This document shows positions 45,587-57,182 of a stretch of DNA of 64,000 nt, piece after piece. The notes under the pieces are model-generated. The model ran no database searches. It saw only the letters and a program-made list of their open reading frames with translations, and was not told the origin of the DNA. Each line of letters opens with the position of its first letter. Within the stretch, counting starts at the first letter, position 1. Source of the DNA: Hydractinia symbiolongicarpus (Eukaryota; Cnidaria; Hydrozoa; Anthoathecata; Hydractiniidae); assembly GCF_029227915.1 (NCBI RefSeq), contig NC_079877.1:2294001-2358000 (forward strand), read 5' to 3'. The position numbers and the translations under genes are program-made.

Positions 45587-47977
45587 ATTCTTTACTGTGG
45601 GACCAATCGTAGCCGTTGTCGCGCACTGAAAAAATAGCGACAGTTTCAAAAACTACATTTCAATGACGTTCTAACGGTGTCAGTCCGTTTGAGTTACAAC
45701 GGTTGGGTCACATATTTGCACCAACATGTATTTAGCGATATTTTTCTCATATTACTAGTTTGCATCGCTTTTAACAGTGAAACGATTGACTGTGGGACTT
45801 AATTGAACTGATTTTGGACTGTGAACTTATAAATGTTATAAGTGAGAAAAATGGACTCTAAGAAATGACATTCTTCTTAATTTGACGTGATTGTAGGAAC
45901 TCAGAGATTACACTGGACCCTGTGGTAGTGATTCATTTAAAAATTTAGATAAATAAGTCAATTTTACTGTGGGACCAATAATAGCTGTTAGCGCGCGCTA
46001 AAGATATAGAGACAGTTTCGAAAACTCCATTTCATTGACTTTCTAACGGTGTCAATCCGTTTGAGTTACAACGGTTGCGTCACACATACGTACCAACATG
46101 TATTTAGTGATTTTTTCCCGATATTACTAAGTTATATCGCTTTTAACAATGAAATGATTGACTGTGGAGCTTAATTGAGCTAGCTTTGGCCTGTGACCTT
46201 ATAAATGTGATAAGTGATCCAACTGGACTCCAAGAAAAAACATTCTTCTTTTTTTGACATGATTGTTGGAACTCAGCGATTACACTTGGCACAGTGGAAG
46301 CGCTTCATTTAAAAACTTAGATAAATAAGTCATTTTTACTGTGGGACCAATCCTAGCCGTTATCGCGCACTGAAAAATTGCGACAGTTTCAAAAACTACA
46401 TTTCAATGACGTTCTAACTGTATCAGTCCGTTTGAGTTACAACGGTTGCGTCACATATTCGTACCAACATGTATCTAGTGATTTTCTTCCGATATTAATA
46501 AGTTGTAATGGTTTTAACAGTGAAACGACTGACTGTGGGAATTAATTCAACTAACTTTGAACTGTGACCTGATAAATGTGATAAATGAGACAATTGCACT
46601 CCAAGAAATAACATTCTTCTTAATTTGAGGTGAATGCCGGAACTTAGCGATTAGATTGGGCGCTGTGGTAGCGCTTCGTTTAAAAATTTAGATAAATAAG
46701 TCATTCTTTACTGTGGGACCAATCGTAGCCGTTGTCGCGCGCTGAAAAAATAGCAACAGTTTCAAAAACTACATTTCAATGACGTTCTAACGGTGTCAGT
46801 CCGTTTGAGTTACAACGGTTGGGTCACATATTTGTACCAACATGTATTTAGCGATATTTTTCTCATATTACTAGTTTGCATCGCTTTTAACAGTGAAACG
46901 ATTGACTGTGGGACTTAATTGAACTGATTTTGGACTGTGCCCTTATAAATATTATAAGTGAGAAAATTGGACTCTAAGAAATGACATTCTTCTTAATTTT
47001 ACATGATTGCTGGAACTCAGCGATTACACTGGGCGCTGTGGTAGTGATTCATTTAAAAATTTAGATAAATAAGTCAATTTTACTGTGGGACCAATCCTAG
47101 CCGTTAGCGCGCGCTGAAGATATAGAGACAGTTTCGAAAACTCAATTTCAATGACTTTCTAACGGTGTCAATCCGTTTGAGTTACAACGGTTGCGTCACA
47201 CATTCGTACCAACATGAATTTAGTGATTTTTTTCCGATATTACTAAGTTGTATCGCTTTCAACAGTAAAACGATTGACTGTGGGACTTAATTGAACTGAT
47301 TTTGGACTTTGACCTTATAAATGTGATAAGTGAGCCACTTTGACTACAAGAAATAACATTCTTCCTAATTTTACATGATTGCTGGAACTCAGCGATTACA
47401 CTTGGCGCTGTGGTTGCGCTTTATTTAAAAATTAAGATAAATAAGTCATTTTTTACTGTAGGGCGCATCCTAGTCGTTAGTCCGCGCTGAGGAAATAGAG
47501 ACAGTTTCAAAAACTACATTTCATTGACTTTCTAACAGTTTTAATCCGTTTGAGTTGCAACGGTTGCGTCACATATTCGCACCAACATGTATTTAGTGAT
47601 TTTCTTCCCGTATTACTAAGTTGTATCGCTTTCAACAGTGAAACGATTGACTGTGCGACTTAATTGAACTGATTTTGGACTTTGACCTTATAAATGTGAT
47701 AAATGAGCAATTTTGACTACAAGAAATAACTCTTCTTAATTTGACATGATTGCTGGAACTCAGCGATTACACTGGGCGCTGTGGTAGCGCTTTATTTAAA
47801 AATTAAGATAAATAAGTCATTTTTAACTGTGGGACCAATCCTAGCCGTTATAGCGCGCTAAAGAAATAGAGACAGTTTCAAAAACTACATTTCATTGACT
47901 TTCTAACGGGGTCAATCCGTTTGAGTTACAACGGTTGCGTCACACATTCGTACCAACAAGTATTTAGTGATTTTTTT
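44577..47977. repeat. Dispersed copy of 18,594-21,995, about 26 kb away
   Basis: Monomers 44577, 44947, 45318, 45691, 46063, 46434, 46807, 47179, 47552 and 47923 match the types at 18594, 18964, 19335, 19708, 20080, 20452, 20825, 21197, 21570 and 21941. The offset is a constant 25,982-25,983 bp. The rare variant GCATCCTAGTCGTTAGTCCGCGCTGAGG-like block (about 21,484 and 47,465) is in both. It ends at 47,977, where the sequence jumps to the next type. More single-base differences are visible than between copies A and B, so this sharing is older. Confidence 0.85.
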
Positions 47978-48666
47978 AAGATATTACTAAGTTGTGTTTT
48001 TTTTAACAGTGAAACGATTGACTGTGGGAGTTAATTGAATGATTCTGGACTGTGACCTTACAAATGTGATGAAGGAGCTAATTGGTCTCCAAGGAATAAC
48101 ATTCTTCTTAATTTGACATGATTGCTGGAACTCAGCGATTACGCTGGGCGCTGTGGTAGCGCTTTATTAAAAAATTAAGACAAATAAGTCATTTTTTACT
48201 GTGGGACTAGTCCTAGCCGTTAGTTCGGGCTGAAGAAATAGAGACAGTTTCGAAAACTCCATTTCATTGACTTTCTAACGGTGTCAATCCGTTTGAGTTA
48301 CAACGGTTGCGTCACACATTCGTACCAACATGTATTTAGTGATTTTTTTCCGATATTACTCAGTTATATCGCTTTTAACAATGAAATGATTGACTGTGGG
48401 GCTTAATTGAGCTAGCTTTGGCCTGTGACCTTATAAATGTGATAAGTGATCCAACTGGACTCCAAGAAAAAACATTCTTCTTATTTTGACATGATTGTTG
48501 GAACTCAGCGATTACACTTGGCACAGTGGAAGCGCTTCATTTAAAAACTTAGATAAATAAGTCATTTTTTACTGTGGGACCAATCCTAGCCGTTATCGCG
48601 CACTGAAAAATTGCGACAGTTTCAAAAACTACATTTCAATGACGTTCTAACTGTATCAGTCCGTTT
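46434..48666. repeat. Six-monomer unit lacking the fifth/sixth boundary
   Basis: Monomers 46434 (u'), 46807 (p), 47179 (q), 47552 (r), 47923 and 48295. Monomer 47,923 starts as the CAACAAGTATTT type and ends as the GTTGTGTTTTTTTT type; the two are separate at 21,941 and 22,313. At the join, 47,978-47,980, AAG stands where both parents have CCG. Monomer 48,295 changes from the ACTCAGTTATATC type to z (GTGATCCAACTGG) and is followed by u' again, which sets the 2,233-bp period. Confidence 0.83.
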
Positions 48667-50898
48667 GAGTTACAACGGTTGCGTCACATATTCGTACCAA
48701 CATGTATCTAGTGATTTTCTTCCGATATTACTAAGTTGTATTGGTTTTAACAGTGAAACGACTGACTGTGGGAATTAATTCAACTAACTTTGGACTGTGA
48801 CCTGATGAATGTGATAAATGAGACAATTGCACTCCAAGAAATAACATTCTTCTTAATTTGACGTGAATGCCGGAACTTAGCGATTAGATTGGGCGCTGTG
48901 GTAGCGCTTCATTTAAAAATTTAGATAAATAAGTCATTCTTTACTGTGGGACCAATCGTAGCCGTTGTCGCGCGCTGAAAAAATAGCAACAGTTTCAAAA
49001 ACTACATTTCAATGACGTTCTAACGGTGTCAGTCCGTTTGAGTTACAACGGTTGGGTCACATATTTGTACCAACATGTATTTAGCGATATTTTTCTCATA
49101 TTACTAGTTTGCATCGCTTTTAACAGTGAAACGATTGACTGTGGGACTTAATTGAACTGATTTTGGACTGTGACCTTATAAATATTATAAGTGAGAAAAT
49201 TGGACTCTAAGAAATGACATTCTTCTTAATTTGACATGATTGTAGGAACTCAGCGATTACACTGGACCCTGTGGTAGTGATTCATTTAAAAATTTAGATA
49301 AATAAGTCAATTTTACTGTGGGACCAATCCTAGCCGTTAGCGCGCGCTGAAGATATAGAGACAGTTTCGAAAACTCCATTTCAATGACTTTCTAACGGTG
49401 TCAATCCGTTTGAGTTACAACGGTTACGTCACACATTCGTACCAACATGAATTTAGTGATTTTTTTCCGATATTACTAAGTTGTATCGCTTTCAACAGTA
49501 AAACGATTGACTGTGCGACTTAATTGAACTGATTTTGGACTTTGACCTTATAAATGTGATAAATGAGCAATTTTGACTACAAGAAATAACTCTTCTTAAT
49601 TTGACATGATTGCTGGAACTCAGCGATTACACTGGGCGCTGTGGTAGCGCTTTATTTAAAAATTAGGATAAATAAGTCATTTTTAACTGTGGGACCAATC
49701 CTAGCCGTTATAGCGCACTAAAGAAATAGAGACAGTTTCGAAAACTACATTTCATTGACTTTCTAACGGGGTCAATCCGTTTGAGTTGCAACTGTCGCGT
49801 CACACATTCGTACCAACAAGTATTTAGTGATTTTTTTCCGATATTACTAAGTTGTATCGCTTTCAACAGTGAAACGATTGACTGTGGGACTTAATTGATC
49901 TGATTTTGGACTTCGACGTTATAAATGTAATAAATGAGCGATTTTGACTACAAGAAATAACATTCTTCTTAATTTGACAAGATTGCTGGAACTCAGCGAT
50001 TACACTTGGCACAGTGGAAGCGCTTTATTTAAAAATTAAGAAAATAAGTTATTTTTTAGTGTGGGACCAATCCTAGCCTTTATCGCGCATTGAAGAAATA
50101 GAGACAGTTTCAAAAACTACATTTTATTGACTTTTTAACGGTGTTAATCCGTTTGAGTTAAAACGGTTGCGTCACATATTCGCACCAACATGTATTTAGT
50201 GATTTTCTTCCGATATTACTAAGTTGTGTTTTTTTTAACAGTGAAACGATTGACTGTGGGAGTTAATTGAATGATTCTGGACGGTGACCTTACAAATGTG
50301 ATGAAGGAGCTAATTGGTCTCCAAGGAATAACATTCTTCTTAATTTGACATGATTGCTGGAACTCAGCGATTACGCTGGGCGCTGTGGTAGCGCTTTATT
50401 AAAAAATTAAGACAAATAAGTCATTTTTTACTGTGGGACTAGTCCTAGCCGTTAGTTCGGGCTGAAGAAATAGAGACAGTTTCGAAAACTTCATTTCATT
50501 GACTTTCTAACGGTGTCAATCCGTTTGAGTTACAACGGTTGCGTCACACATTCGTACCAACATGTATTTAGTGATTTTTTTCCGATATTACTCAGTTATA
50601 TCGCTTTTAACAATGAAATGATTGACTGTGGGTCTTAATTGAGCTAGCTTTGGCCTGTGACCTTATAAATGTGATAAGTGAGCCAACTGGACTCCAAGAA
50701 AAAACATTCTTCTTATTTTGACATGATTGTTGGAACTCAGCGATTACACTTGGCGCAGTGGAAGCGCTTCATTTAAAAACTTAGATAAATAAGTCATTTT
50801 TTACTGTGGGACCAATCCTAGCCGTTATCGCGCGCTGAAAAATTGCGACAGTTTCAAAAACTACATTTCAATGACGTTCTAACGGTGTCAGTCCGTTT
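48667..50898. repeat. Six-monomer unit lacking the q/r boundary
   Basis: Monomers 48667 (u'), 49040 (p), 49412 (q fused to r), 49783, 50155 and 50527. In 49,412 the left part is q (ACATGAATTT, CAGTAAAACG) and the right part is r (GTGCGACTTAATTG, GAAATAACTCTTC). The join lies in AAACGATTGACTGTG at 49,501-49,515, which both parents share. Here the 49,783 and 50,155 monomers are separate, although they are fused in the previous unit. Confidence 0.83.
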
Positions 50899-51270
50899 GA
50901 GTTACAACGGTTGGGTCACATATTTGTACCAACATGTATTTAGCGATATTTTTCTCATATTACTAGTTTGAATCGCTTTTAACAGTGAAACAATTGACTG
51001 TGGGACTTAATTGAACTGATTTTGGACTTCGACCTTATAAATGTAATAAATGAGCGATTTTGACTACAAGAAATAACATTCTTCTTAATTTGACATGATT
51101 GCTGGAACTCAGCGATTACACTGGGCGCTGTGGTAGCGCTTTATTTAAAAATTAGGAAAATAAGTTATTTTTTAGTGTGGGACCAATCCTAGCCGTTATC
51201 GCGCATTGAAGAAATAGAGACAGTTTCAAAAACTACATTTTATTGACTTTCTAACGGTGTCAATCCGTTT
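50155..51270. repeat. 3-monomer tandem repeat, unit 1 (1,116 bp)
   Basis: Monomers 50155 (GTTGTGTTTTTTTT), 50527 (ACTCAGTTATATC) and 50899 (AGTTTGAATCGC, then CTTCGACC and TAATAAATGAGCG from the type that precedes 50,155). The hybrid third monomer is the join that loops the order back to the first type at 51,271. Confidence 0.87.
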
Positions 51271-53131
51271 GAGTTACAACGGTTGCGTCACATATTCGCA
51301 CCAACATGTATTTAGTGATTTTCTTCCGATATTACTAAGTTGTGTTTTTTTTAACAGTGAAACGATTGACTGTGGGAGTTAATTGAATGATTCTGGACTG
51401 TGACCTTACAAATGTGATGAAGGAGCTAATTGGTCTCCAAGGAATAACATTCTTCTTAATTTGACATGATTGCTGGAACTCAGCGATTATGCTGGGCGCT
51501 GTGGTAGCGCTTTATTAAAAAATTAAGACAAATAAGTCATTTTTTACTGTGGGACTAGTCCTAGCCGTTAGTTCGGGCTGAAGAAATAGAGACAGTTTCG
51601 AAAACTCCATTTCATTGACTTTCTACTGGTGTCAATCCGTTTGAGTTACAACGGTTGCGTCACACATTCGTACCAACATGTATTTAGTGATTTTTTTCCG
51701 ATATTACTCGGTTATATCGCTTTTAACAATGAAATGATTGACTGTGGGGCTTAATTGAGCTAGCTTTGGCCTGTGACCTTATAAATGTGATAACTGAGCC
51801 AACTGGACTCCAAGAAAAAACATTCTTCTTATTTTGACATGATTGTTGGAACTCAGCGATTACACTTGGCGCAGTGGAAGCGCTTCATTTAAAAACTTAG
51901 ATAAATAAGTCATTTTTTACTGTGGGACCAATCCTAGCCGTTATCGCGCGATGAAAAATTGCGACAGTTTCAAAAACTACATTTCAATGACGTTCTAACG
52001 GTGTCAGTCCGTTTGAGTTACAACGGTTGGGTCACATATTTGTACCAACATGTATTTAGCGATATTTTTCTCATATTACTAGTTTGAATCGCTTTTAACA
52101 GTGAAACGATTGACTGTGGACTTAAATGAACTGATTTTTGACTTTGACCTTGTAAATGTGATAAGTGAGCCATTTTGACTACAAGAAATAACATTCTTCT
52201 TAATTTTACATGATTGCTGGAACTCAGCGATTACACTGGGCGCTGTGGTTGCGCTTTATTTAAAAATTAAGATAAATAAGTCATTTTTTGCTGTGGGACG
52301 AATCCTAGTTGTTAGTTCGCGCTGAAAATATAGAGACAGTTTCAAAAACTACATTTCATTGACTTTCTAACAGTTTTAATCCGTTTGAGTTGCAACGGTA
52401 GCGTCACATATTCGCACCAACATGTATTTAGTGATTTTCTTCCCGTATTACTAAGTTGTATCGCTTTCAACAGTGCAAAGATTGACTGTGGAGCTTAATT
52501 GAGCTAGCTTTGGCCTGTGACCTTATAAATGTGATAAGTGATCCAACTGGACTCCAAGAAAAAACATTCTTCTTATTTTGACATGATTGTTGGAACTCAG
52601 CGATTACACTTGGCGCAGTGGAAGCGCTTCATTTAAAAACTTAGATAAATAAGTCATTTTTTACTGTGGGACCAATCCTAGCCGTTATCGCGCGCTGAAA
52701 AATTGCGACAGTTTCAAAAACTACATTTCAATGACGTTCTAACTGTATCAGTCCGTTTAAGTTACAACGGTTGCGTCACATATTCGTACCAACATGTATC
52801 TAGTGATTTTCTTCCGATATTACTAAGTTGTATTGGTTTTAACAGTGAAACGATTGACTGTGGGAATTAATTCAACTAACTTTGGACTGTGATCTGATAA
52901 ATGTGATAAATGAGACAATTGGACTCCAAGAAATCACATTCTTCTTAATTTGACGTGAATGCCGAAACTTAGCGATTACACTGGGCGCTGTGGTAGCGCT
53001 TCATTTAAAAATTTAGATAAATAAGTCATTCTTTACTGTGGGACCAATCGTAGCCGTTGTCGCGCGCTGAAAAAATAGCAACAGTTTCAAAAACAATATT
53101 TCAATGACGTTCTAACGGTGTCAGTCCGTTT
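51271..53131. repeat. 3-mer unit 2, and dispersed copy of 22,313-24,173
   Basis: Monomers 51271, 51643, 52015, 52387 and 52759. The first three repeat 50,155-51,270 at offset 1,116. All five match 22313, 22685, 23057, 23429 and 23801 at a constant offset of 28,958 bp, including GTGGACTTAA (one G lost), GGTAGCGTCAC and GTGCAAAGATTG. After 53,131 the master order breaks off: no S monomer follows as it does at 24,174. Confidence 0.87.
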
Positions 53132-55338
53132 GAGTTACAACGGTGGGGTCACATATTTGTACCAACATGTATTTAGCGATATTTTTCTCATATTACTAGT
53201 TTGCATCGCTTTTAACAGTGAAACGATTGACTGTGGGATTTAATTGAACTGATTTTGGACTTTGACCTTGTAAATGTGATAAGTGAGCCATTTTGACTAC
53301 AAGAAATAACATTCTTCTTAATTTTACATGATTGCTGGAACTCAGCGATTACACTGGGCGCTGTGGTTGCGCTTTATTTAAAAATTAAAAAAATAAGTTA
53401 CTTTTTAGTGTGGGACCAATCCTAGCCGTTAGCGCGCATTAAAGAAATAGAGACAGTTTCAAAAACTACATTTCATTGATTTTCTAACGGTGTCCATTCG
53501 TTTGAGTTACGACATTGTCGTCACATATTCGTACCAACATGTATTTAGTGATTTTTTTCCGATATTACTAAGTTGTATTGCTTTTAACAGTGAAACGATT
53601 GACTGTGGGACTTAATTGAACTGATTCTGGACTGTAACCTTATGAATGCGATAAATGAGCCAATTGGACTTCAAGAATAACATTCTTCTTAATTCGACAT
53701 GATTGCTGGAATTCAGCGAGTACACTAGGCTCTGTGGTATCGCTTTATTTAAAAATTAAGAAAATAAGTTATTTATAAGTGTGGGACCAATCCTAGCCGT
53801 TATCGCGCATTGAAGAAATAGAGAGAGTTTCGAAAACTACATTTCATTGACTTTCTAACGGTGTCAATCCGGTGGGGTTACAACGGTTGCGTCACAAATT
53901 CGCACCAACATGTATTTAATGATTTTCTTCCGATAGTTCTAAGTTGTATTTTTTTAACAGTGAAACGATTGACTGTGGGAATTAATTGAACTTATTCTGG
54001 ACTGTGACCTTATAAATGTGATGAATGAGCTAATTGGTCTCCAAGAAATGACATTCTCCTTAATTTGACATGATTGTAGGAACTCAGCGACTACACTGGA
54101 CCCTGTGGTAGTGATTCATTTAAAAATTTAGATAAATAAGTCAATTTTACTGTGGGACCAATAATAGCCGTTAGAGCTCGCTAAAGATATAGAGACAGTT
54201 TCGAAAACTCCATTTCATTGACTTTCTAACGGTGTCAATCTGTTTGAGTTACAACGGTTGCGTCACACATTCGTACCAACATGTATTTAGTGATTTTCTT
54301 CCGATATTACTAAGTTGTGTTTTTTTTAACAGTGAAACGATTGACTGTGGGAGTTAATTGAATGATTCTGGACTGTGACCTTACAAATGTGATGAAGGAG
54401 CTAATTGGTCTCCAAGGAATAACATTCTCCTTAATTTGACATGATTGCTGGAATTCAGCGATTACATTAGGCTCTGTGGTAGCGCTTTATTTAAAAACTT
54501 AGATAAATAAGTTTTTTCTTACTGGGGGACCAATCCTGGCCGTTAGCACGTGCTGAAAAAATAGGAACAGTTCCAAAGGCTATATTTCATTGACTTACTA
54601 ACGGTATAAATCCGTTTGAGTTACAGCGGTTTTATTTAGCGACAGTATTCGGATATTACTAGGTTGCATCGCTTTTAACAGTGAAACGTTTGACTGTGGG
54701 ACTTAAGTGAACTGATTTTAGTCTTTGACCTTATAATTGTGATAAATTAGCCAGTTTGACTACAACAAATAACATTCTTCTTAATTTAACATGATTGCTG
54801 GAACTCAGCGATTACGCTGGGCGCTGTGGTAGCGCTTTATTAAAAAATTAAGACAAATAAGTCATTTTTTACTGTGGGACTAGTCCTAGCCGTTAGTTCG
54901 GGCTGAAGAAATAGAGACAGTTTCAAAAACTACATTTCATTGATTTTCTAACGGTGTCCATTCGTTTGAGTTACAACATTGTCGTCACATATTCGTACCA
55001 ACATGTATTTAGTGATTTTTTTCCGATATTACTAAGTTGTATTGCTTTTAACAGTGAAACGATTGACTGTGGGACTTAATTGAACTGATTCTGGACTGTA
55101 ACCTTATGAATGCGATAAATGAGCCAATTGGATTTCAAGAATAACATTCTTCTTAATTCGACATGATTCCTGGAATTCAGCGAGTACACTAGGCTCTGTG
55201 GTATCGCTTTATTTAAAAATTAAGAAAATAAGTTATTTATAAGTGTGGGACCAATCCTAGCCGTTATCGCGCATTGAAGAAATAGAGAGAGTTTCAAAAA
55301 CTACATTTCATTGACTTTCTAACGGTGTCAATCCGGTG
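53132..55338. repeat. Transitional zone of diverged and chimeric monomers
   Basis: Monomers 53132, 53504, 53875, 54246, 54618 and 54968. Many variants are not seen further left: GTGTCCATTCG, ACGACATTGTCGTC, TCCGGTGGGGTTAC, CTAGGCTCTGTGGTATCGC, TTCCAAAGGCTATATTTC and ACTGGGGGACC. The blocks 53,434-53,940 and 54,898-55,404 repeat each other 1,464 bp apart. S-like remnants (TTCGACATGATT, GAATTCAGCGAGTACAC, CTGGCCGTTAGCACG) are present at about 53,690, 54,450-54,550 and 55,155. This zone separates the S-containing domain from the right domain. Confidence 0.82.
54618..54967. repeat. Short monomer, 350 bp
   Basis: After TTACAGCGG at 54,621-54,629 it goes directly into TTTTATTTAGCGACAG. The usual GCGTCACATATTCGTACC stretch and ACATG are missing, a loss of about 23 bp. 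The beginning is otherwise also diverged (ACAGTATTCGGATATTACTAGG), while the end is an ordinary TTAGTTCGGGCTG type. Confidence 0.82.
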
Positions 55339-55710
55339 GAGTTACAACGGTTGCGTCACAAATTCGCACCAACATGTACTTAATGATTTTCTTCCGATAT
55401 TACTAAGTTGTATTGCTTTCAACAGTGAAACGATTGACTGTGGGACTTAATTGAACTGATTTTGGACTTTGACCTTATAAATGTGATAAATTAGCGATTT
55501 TGACTACAAGAAATAACATTCTTCTTAATTTGACATGATTGCTGGAACTCAGCGATTACACTGGGCTCTGTGGTAGCGATTCATTTAAAAATTTAGATAA
55601 ATAAGTCATTTTTACTGTGGGACCAATCCTAGCCGTCAGCGCGCGCTGAAAAAATAGAGACAGTTTCAAAACCTACATTTCATTGACTTTCCAACGGTGT
55701 CAATCCGTTT
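55339..55710. repeat. First monomer of the right domain
   Basis: It starts with the transitional TCCGGTGGAGTTAC and then has the right-domain signature: TGATAAATTAGCGATTTTG, CTGGGCTCTGTGGTAGCGATTC and TCATTTTTACTG (shorter T-run). A matching monomer lies at 59,781, 4,442 bp away (12 monomers), and it is again followed by right-domain types. Confidence 0.8.
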
Positions 55711-57182
55711 GAGTTACAACGGTTGCGTCACATATTCGTACCAACATGTATTTAGTTATTTTCTTCCGATATTACTAAGTTGTATCGCTTTCAACAGTGA
55801 AACGATTGACTGTGGGACTTAATTGAACTGATTTTGGACTTTGACCTTATAAATGTGATAATTGAGACAATTGGACTGCAAGAAATAACATTCTTCTTAA
55901 TTTGACGTGAATGCCGGAACTTAGCCATTACATTGGGCGCTGTGGTAGCGCTTCATTTAAAAATTTAGATAAATAAATCATTCTTTACAGTGGGACAAAT
56001 TGTCGCGCGCTGAAAAAATAGAGACAGTTTCAAAAACTACATTTCATTGACTTTCTAAGGGGGTCAATCCGTTTGAGTTACAACGGTGGTGTTACACATT
56101 CGTACCAACATGTATTTATAGATTTTTTTCCGATATTACTAAGTTGTATTGCTTTCAACAGTGAAACGATTGACTGTGGGACTTAATTGAACTGATTTTG
56201 GACTTTGACCTTATAAATGTGATAAATAAGCGATTTTGACTACAAGAAATAACATTCTTCTTAATTTGACATGATTGCTGGAACTCAGCGATTACACTGG
56301 GCTCTGTGGTAGCGATTCATTTAAAAATTTAGATAAATAAGTCATTTTTACTGTGGGACCAATCCTAGCCGTTAGCGCGCGCTGAAAAAACAGAGACAGT
56401 TTCAAAAACTACATTTCAATGACTTTCTAACGGTGTCAATCGGTTTGAGTTACAACGGTTGCGTCACATATTCGTACCAACACGTATTAAGTGATTTTTT
56501 TCCAATATTACTAAGTTGTATCGCTTTCAACAGTAAAACGATTGACTGTGGGACTTAATTGAACTGATTTTGGACTTTGACCTTATAAATGTGATAATTG
56601 AGACAATTGGACTGCAAGAAATAACATTCTTCTTAATTTGACGTGAATGCCGGAACTTAGCCATTACATTGGGCGCTGTGGTAGCGCTTCATTTAAAAAT
56701 TTAGATAAATAAATCATTCTTTACAGTGGGACCAATTGTCGCGCGCTGAAAAAATAGAGACAGTTTCAAAAACTACATTTCATTGACTTTCTAAGGGGGT
56801 CAATCCGTTTGAGTTACAACGGTGGTGTTACACATTCGTACCAACATGTATTTATAGATTTTTTTCCGATATTACTAAGTTGTATTGCTTTCAACAGTGA
56901 AACGATTGACTGTGGGACTTAATTGAACTGATTTTGGACTTTGACCTTATAAATGTGATAAATAAGCGATTTTGACTACAAGAAATAACATTCTTCTTAA
57001 TTTGACATGATTGCTGGAACTCAGCGATTACACTGGGCTCTGTGGTAGCGATTCATTTAAAAATTTAGATAAATAAGTCATTTTTACTGTGGGACCAATC
57101 CTAGCCGTTAGCGCGCGCTGAAAAAATAGAGACAGTTTCAAAAACTACATTTCAATGTCTTTCTAACGGTGTCAATCGGATT
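55711..57182. repeat. 2-monomer tandem repeat, two units (736 bp each)
   Basis: Unit 1 is 55711 + 56075 and unit 2 is 56447 + 56811. The first monomer of each unit has 364 bp: near 56,000 and 56,736 GGGACMAATTGTCGCG stands where other monomers have nine more bases (CGTAGCCGT after CCAAT). The second has GGTGGTGTTACAC and ATTTATAGATTTTTTTCC. The starts of the two first monomers differ (TTTAGTTATTTTC against CACGTATTAAGTG), so the unit joins are chimeric. Confidence 0.85.
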
